Shown piece by piece: positions 5,811 to 9,514 of a DNA stretch of 9,514 bases (positions are counted from its first letter, which is position 1; each line of letters starts with the position of its first letter). The notes below the pieces were generated by a model. It saw nothing but the letters and a program-made list of their open reading frames with translations, was not told where the DNA came from and searched no databases. This DNA comes from Chlamydiota bacterium (GTDB lineage: Bacteria; Chlamydiota; Chlamydiia; Chlamydiales; SM23-39): assembly GCA_027459365.1 (NCBI GenBank), contig DAIDIM010000031.1, forward strand, positions 1 to 9,514, read 5' to 3'. The position numbers were made by a program, and so were the translations under genes.

Positions 5811-7043
5811 ATGATACGAAAATCTTCCCTTTACTCTCTGATTTTTACAATCTTTAATGACAGCCTTGGTTGGGGTGTCATCTTAACCATTTTTGCCCCT
5901 CTCCTTTTTGACCCAACAAGTCCATTACTTGACCAAGATGTCTCTCTTACCTCAAGAAATTTTATTTTTGGCGCCCTCATCGCAACATATCCTCTGACTC
6001 AGTTTTTGTTTCTACCGGTCTTAGGCTCTCTTTCGGATTCTATAGGGAGAAAAAAAGTTCTTCAATGGACAACTCTTTTTGCAGGCTTTAGTTTTATTCT
6101 GTCAGGTCTTTCCATTTATCATGGCTCTCTTTTCATGCTCTTTGTTTCGCGCATTTTAGCCGGTATTTTCTCTGCAAATTCGGCCGCAGCACAAGCAGCG
6201 ATTGCCGACATTAGTACAGAAAAAGATAAGGCAAAAAATCTATCATTATCAGGAGTTGCTGGGGGCCTTTCATGGGTCATTGGACCACCTCTGGGTGGCT
6301 TTCTATCAACCAAAGAATATTTTCCATGGGCAGATTTTGCAACCCCTATGTGGTTTACTGCAATTCTATTTTTTCTCAATTATTTGTGGCTATCTCATTC
6401 ATATACAGAGACTTATATAAAACAAGCGGAAAAAGCAAATTGGAAACAGGAGATGAAAGAGCTGTTCAAACTTTCAAGAATTCCTCAAATGAAAGTTTGG
6501 CTCTACATCACATTCTTATTCTATTTTGGCTGGGGATTTTGTGTCCTGTTCTATCCGGCTCTCCTTGTGCAACGTTTCAACTTTACTCAAGAGTCGATCG
6601 GATTTATGTCTGGCTATCAAGCACTTTTTTGGCTGCTGAGTTCTAGCCTACTCAATCGAGGTCTTGCCCTCAGATTCAAACCGGAAACATTTATTTTGTT
6701 TAATTTACCCATCGCCGCAATCTCAATGATTATCCTTGCTTTTACACACAATATTGTTTTTTGGTATATTCTATTTCCTCTTACATCTCTTTGTGGTGCA
6801 GCCATTTGGATTAATCTAACAGCCCTTCTCTCAAATCTTGCAGGGAGAGACAATCAAGGAAAAGTGTTTGGTCTAGCTCAATCCCTCATGTCTCTTGCCA
6901 TGTTCATTAGCCCACTGATTTCTGGCGTAATCGGTGCCGTCAGCAACAGCGCGCCGTTAGCTACAAGCGGCGCCTTTTTAATACTTGTCAGCGCAATGGC
7001 CTCTTTCTATTGCCTTCGAAAGAGATCTATGAGCCAGTTTTAA
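5811..7043 (+). CDS. DHA1/TetA-like MFS transporter
   Basis: This 12-helix MFS protein is 410 residues long from the ATG at 5811. Visible motifs (numbered from that start) are motif A GSLSDSIGRKK at about 72-82, a motif-B-like SRILAGIFSANSAAA at about 113-127, and GLSWVIGPPLGG at about 152-163. The last is the motif C pattern typical of drug/H+ antiporters. The expected job is proton-driven efflux of a drug or metabolite, though intracellular bacteria also use relatives of unknown substrate. A GTG at 5787 would add eight residues; it lacks a properly spaced ribosome binding site, while GCGAGA lies about 10 bases before the ATG. The gap to the preceding transporter is 39 bp, so the two are probably cotranscribed. 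The 3' end overlaps the protease gene on the other strand by 17 bp. Confidence 0.85.
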   Translation: MIRKSSLYSLIFTIFNDSLGWGVILTIFAPLLFDPTSPLLDQDVSLTSRNFIFGALIATYPLTQFLFLPVLGSLSDSIGRKKVLQWTTLFAGFSFILSGLSIYHGSLFMLFVSRILAGIFSANSAAAQAAIADISTEKDKAKNLSLSGVAGGLSWVIGPPLGGFLSTKEYFPWADFATPMWFTAILFFLNYLWLSHSYTETYIKQAEKANWKQEMKELFKLSRIPQMKVWLYITFLFYFGWGFCVLFYPALLVQRFNFTQESIGFMSGYQALFWLLSSSLLNRGLALRFKPETFILFNLPIAAISMIILAFTHNIVFWYILFPLTSLCGAAIWINLTALLSNLAGRDNQGKVFGLAQSLMSLAMFISPLISGVIGAVSNSAPLATSGAFLILVSAMASFYCLRKRSMSQF

Positions 7044-9039
7044 GATATCTTGCTGTCTGCGTATGATTTGCAGATGCTTCTATCTGAATCATATCTTTCA
7101 CGATATTGACTGCTTCATTCATCTGGATGTCATCCATTCCATTATGGACAGCTTCATCCACTGTGTTTACAGGAATTCCGGCTAAGCGCGCGAGGATTGA
7201 CTCTTGACGTTGGATTAGAGCTTGGAAACCAGGGTGGACTGCCAAACGCTCTGCACTATTTTGTTTTAATTCGGGCAGATGTTTTTTCCAGAAAGAAACA
7301 GCTCTTTGCAAATAAGGCATATAATGGACTTGGAATACCCGTTTTGCCCGATCATCTAGATCTTCAAGAGTATCAACGTATGCTGCTTCAACATGATCTT
7401 GTGGAAGAGGATACTCAAGGAATCTTTCTCCAATATTATAGGGAGCATAAGGAGTTGGGACAACAATATCTGCGATCACTCCATCAATCTGCGTGCTTTT
7501 CCCTGACACAGTGTAATATCGACCCACCGTCACTTTAAAGAACACATCGGCAGTTGGATCGGTCACAGTTTGATATTGAATCGAGCCTTTGCCGAAAGTC
7601 GTTGGATCGCCAACAACCATTGCAACACCATAGTCTTGCAAAGCTTGCGCAACAATTTCAGCAGCAGAGGCGGACATTCTAGAAGTTAAAACAACCAAAG
7701 GTCCATTATAATAACTTTTCCCAGCAATATTTCGAAGATAATTGGTCTCACCTTTGCCATATTTCGAAATCACAACCACACCATTGGCTACAAAAAGGCC
7801 CGCAACCTTGACCGCCTGACTTAGAAACCCACCCGAATTCTCTCGCAAATCTAAAACAAGTCCTACTAAGTTGCCTTTACGTCTAAAAGCGTTAATTGCT
7901 TCCTTGATATCTTTTTCGCTACTCACCCCATCCCCATTCTCGTAAAAAGAGTGGAGAGCGATCTTTCCAATAATCCCATTGGATGTATATTCAACAGCTG
8001 TTTGAATTCTCTCTTCATTCATTTCAATCGGCTGCTTTTTCAAAGGCACTCTGTAAAAAATCTCTTTTTGTGCCAAGGGGCGCTTAAATCCTAAAAGGAT
8101 CTCTTCTTTTCCCTTCTTTTTCAAAAGATCCATCACCTCTTCAAAAGAGATCGATTGGACAGGCATCCGATCGATTTCAACCAGAAAATCGTTCACCTGA
8201 ATCTGTCCTGAAGATGCCGCCGGAGATCCTTGGATCAAATCTGCAATCACAATCCCATCAATTCCTTCCGCTAAAACAACCCCCACACCCTCAAATTGCT
8301 TTTCCAAACCAAGACGCATCTCTTGCGCCTCTTCGGGACTAAAGAAAGATGAATGGGTATCTAAGCTCTTTGCCATAGACTTTAAAATTCGCATCGCCAT
8401 AAAGTGTTCAATCTTGCTCTTCGGCAAAGCTTCCCCATCTACACTCAAAAATAAATAATTATACTCCGACTTTCTCACCTTTTTTTCGAATAACAAACAG
8501 ACCCTTTCCTTACGCTCCGCACTATCCAAATTGGAACGGGCTTTATGGAAAGCATAAAATCGAGCCATCCGATTTCTTTGCCGCTCAATTAATTCATCCT
8601 CAGTTCTTGCAAAATGAGAAGAGACTCCACTATTGACCAATTCTCTACCCTCACCTCGAACCATCTCATTCATAATATCTTTACGCTGATTCTCTGCCCG
8701 AACAATCGCCTTCTGGATCAATTGATTCAGTGCAATAAAGTCAGAATAATCCAGATTATTTAACCTCTTCACAATCTCTTCAGCCTTCTTATCCGAGAGA
8801 TTTAAATAAGGGCGAACCTCACTTTCTAAAAGATAGGCACGTTCAGAATCAAAATTTTCTATATAAATTTTCATTGCTCGTCTTACAAGGAGGGGGCTCA
8901 ATTCTTTATTTGTGATATGCAAAGCATAAAATTTTTCCATAACTCTTTGTATATCTTGTAACTGCAAGTTATTTTGAGCAGATGATGCAGGGACCCAAAA
9001 GACAAGGAGGAGGAAGAAGCAGAAAATCTTCGATTTCAT
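7027..9039 (-). CDS. tsp: Tail-specific protease (S41 family, Prc/CtpA type)
   Basis: Periplasmic serine protease that recognises and degrades proteins from exposed C-terminal tails. Domains in order in 670 residues: signal peptide 1-21 (likely cleavage ASSA|Q), a helical N-terminal region to about 240, a PDZ domain about 243-335 (GVGVVL, GSPAASSGQI, VNDFLVEIDRMPV), the S41 core with GLVLDLRENSGG (393-404), then a helical C-terminal region. Catalytic residues are readable: Ser458 in MSASAAE, Lys484 in TFGKG and Gln488. The 26-residue Ser-Lys gap and the +4 Gln agree with chlamydial Tsp (CT441 type: Ser455, Lys481, Gln485), whereas E. coli Prc has 25; overall length is also close. AGAGAGG sits 6 bases before the ATG. 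In Chlamydiota the enzyme is linked to development and processing of envelope or host proteins. It appears intact and monocistronic. Confidence 0.93.
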   Translation of the reverse strand: MKSKIFCFFLLLVFWVPASSAQNNLQLQDIQRVMEKFYALHITNKELSPLLVRRAMKIYIENFDSERAYLLESEVRPYLNLSDKKAEEIVKRLNNLDYSDFIALNQLIQKAIVRAENQRKDIMNEMVRGEGRELVNSGVSSHFARTEDELIERQRNRMARFYAFHKARSNLDSAERKERVCLLFEKKVRKSEYNYLFLSVDGEALPKSKIEHFMAMRILKSMAKSLDTHSSFFSPEEAQEMRLGLEKQFEGVGVVLAEGIDGIVIADLIQGSPAASSGQIQVNDFLVEIDRMPVQSISFEEVMDLLKKKGKEEILLGFKRPLAQKEIFYRVPLKKQPIEMNEERIQTAVEYTSNGIIGKIALHSFYENGDGVSSEKDIKEAINAFRRKGNLVGLVLDLRENSGGFLSQAVKVAGLFVANGVVVISKYGKGETNYLRNIAGKSYYNGPLVVLTSRMSASAAEIVAQALQDYGVAMVVGDPTTFGKGSIQYQTVTDPTADVFFKVTVGRYYTVSGKSTQIDGVIADIVVPTPYAPYNIGERFLEYPLPQDHVEAAYVDTLEDLDDRAKRVFQVHYMPYLQRAVSFWKKHLPELKQNSAERLAVHPGFQALIQRQESILARLAGIPVNTVDEAVHNGMDDIQMNEAVNIVKDMIQIEASANHTQTARYLKTGS

Positions 9040-9351
9040 TATTACCCTCTCTTGAAAAATTGATGGAAAAAAAATTGGGAAGTAAAGGATCGAAGAACCG
9101 AATATTTACAATCAAACTTAGCGTCGTAAGCTTCGTCTTGTCCCTTATCTTCCCATACGTGATTGTATAATTAAATTATTTAATTATGCAAACTTTAATT
9201 ATAATTAGTTATAAACCAAATAAAAACAACTAATTACAAACCTTAAAATTAATATTTTGCTAATACTAAGGAAACTTGATGCACAGGATATGCATGATAC
9301 GTATGATAAAAAAAAATACCGATAAGTGGTTAAGGATAAAATAGAATCGAA
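9040..9351. other. AT-rich intergenic region upstream of the protease gene
   Basis: No supported gene lies here. The part nearest the protease gene carries its ribosome binding site (9045-9052, read on the minus strand). Bases 9165-9270 are very AT-rich and contain short palindromes: AATTAAAT-t-ATTTAATT near 9168-9185 and TAATTAGTT (9202-9210) / AACTAATTA (9228-9236). These could be a promoter or regulator-binding region for the protease, but no clean -35/-10 pair stands out. Confidence 0.5.
9279..9344 (+). CDS. Possible 21-codon ORF, unsupported peptide
   Basis: An ATG preceded by AAGGAA at suitable spacing opens MHRICMIRMIKKNTDKWLRI, then Lys and a TAG. Beyond the ribosome binding site nothing supports translation. 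The product is a short basic peptide with no recognisable family. It sits between the AT-rich palindromes and the 49-bp repeat array. Chance is the more likely explanation. Confidence 0.15.
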   Translation: MHRICMIRMIKKNTDKWLRIK

Positions 9352-9514
9352 CTGCTCAAAGGACGCGAAAGGGGACCCCGCGAGGAACGAGCGGGGATGA
9401 GCGCTTTGAGCAGCCCGAAGGGGACCCCGCGAGGAACGAGCGGGGATGAGCGCTTTGAGCAGCCCGAAGGGGACCCCGCGAGGAACGAGCGGGGATGAGC
9501 GCTTTGAGCAGCCC
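9352..9514. repeat. GC-rich 49-bp tandem repeat array, runs off window
   Basis: Units start at 9371, 9420 and 9469 with an exact 49-bp period; the third is cut by the window after 46 bases. Each unit contains CCCCGC-9 nt-GCGGGG (first copy 9376-9381/9391-9396), then GATGAGCG and CTTTGAGCAG. Just before the array, CTGCTCAAAG (9352-9361) is the exact reverse complement of CTTTGAGCAG at 9404-9413, so the first unit closes into a larger hairpin. The array is strikingly GC-rich against AT-rich surroundings. A 49-bp period shifts frame in every copy, which argues against a protein repeat, and there are no spacers, so it is not CRISPR. Function unknown. Confidence 0.95.

Noticed and set aside
9371..9514. 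Possible CRISPR array or protein tandem repeat
   Set aside because: Units are directly adjacent with no variable spacers, and the 49-bp period is not a multiple of three, so neither CRISPR nor an in-frame peptide repeat fits.

Overview
The window looks like accessory chromosome of a low-GC, host-associated bacterium. A member of the Chlamydiota (environmental or Parachlamydia-like) is the best guess. Support comes from a 670-residue periplasmic tail-specific protease whose Ser/Lys/Gln spacing fits chlamydial Tsp, a stack of nutrient-type MFS carriers, a patatin-like phospholipase, and a tRNA-Phe 3' end without an encoded CCA. The lineage is inferred from gene content and is not proven; Legionella-like gammaproteobacteria also carry such transporters and patatins.

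Positions 1-2470 are a decayed integration zone. At the left edge, a structured repeat runs straight into the N-terminal arm-domain relic of a phage-type tyrosine integrase. An intact minus-strand patatin-like lipase gene follows. Next comes an intergenic stretch ending in the 3' half of a tRNA-Phe(GAA) gene with its terminator, the classic footprint of an integrase attachment site. The tRNA tail, terminator and structured repeat are tandemly duplicated with a 193-bp period. A DUF1016/YhcG-type gene relic lies beyond them; it is frameshifted and then cut off by a 166-bp MITE-like palindromic element.

Positions 2637-7043 hold a plus-strand cluster: a 51-residue DUF3309-type membrane peptide and three different MFS transporters. 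These are a POT/PTR2 peptide-transporter homologue lacking the ExxER motif, an MHS/ProP-like metabolite:H+ symporter, and a DHA1/TetA-like antiporter. A second long palindrome (154 bp) fills the gap between the first two transporters; it supplies the stop codon of one and the ribosome binding site of the next. The cluster reads as a small import/export module for an organism that takes solutes from its surroundings.

Positions 7027-9039 encode the tail-specific protease on the minus strand, overlapping the last transporter tail to tail by 17 bp. The final 475 bp hold an AT-rich non-coding stretch and then a GC-rich 49-bp tandem repeat that runs off the window.
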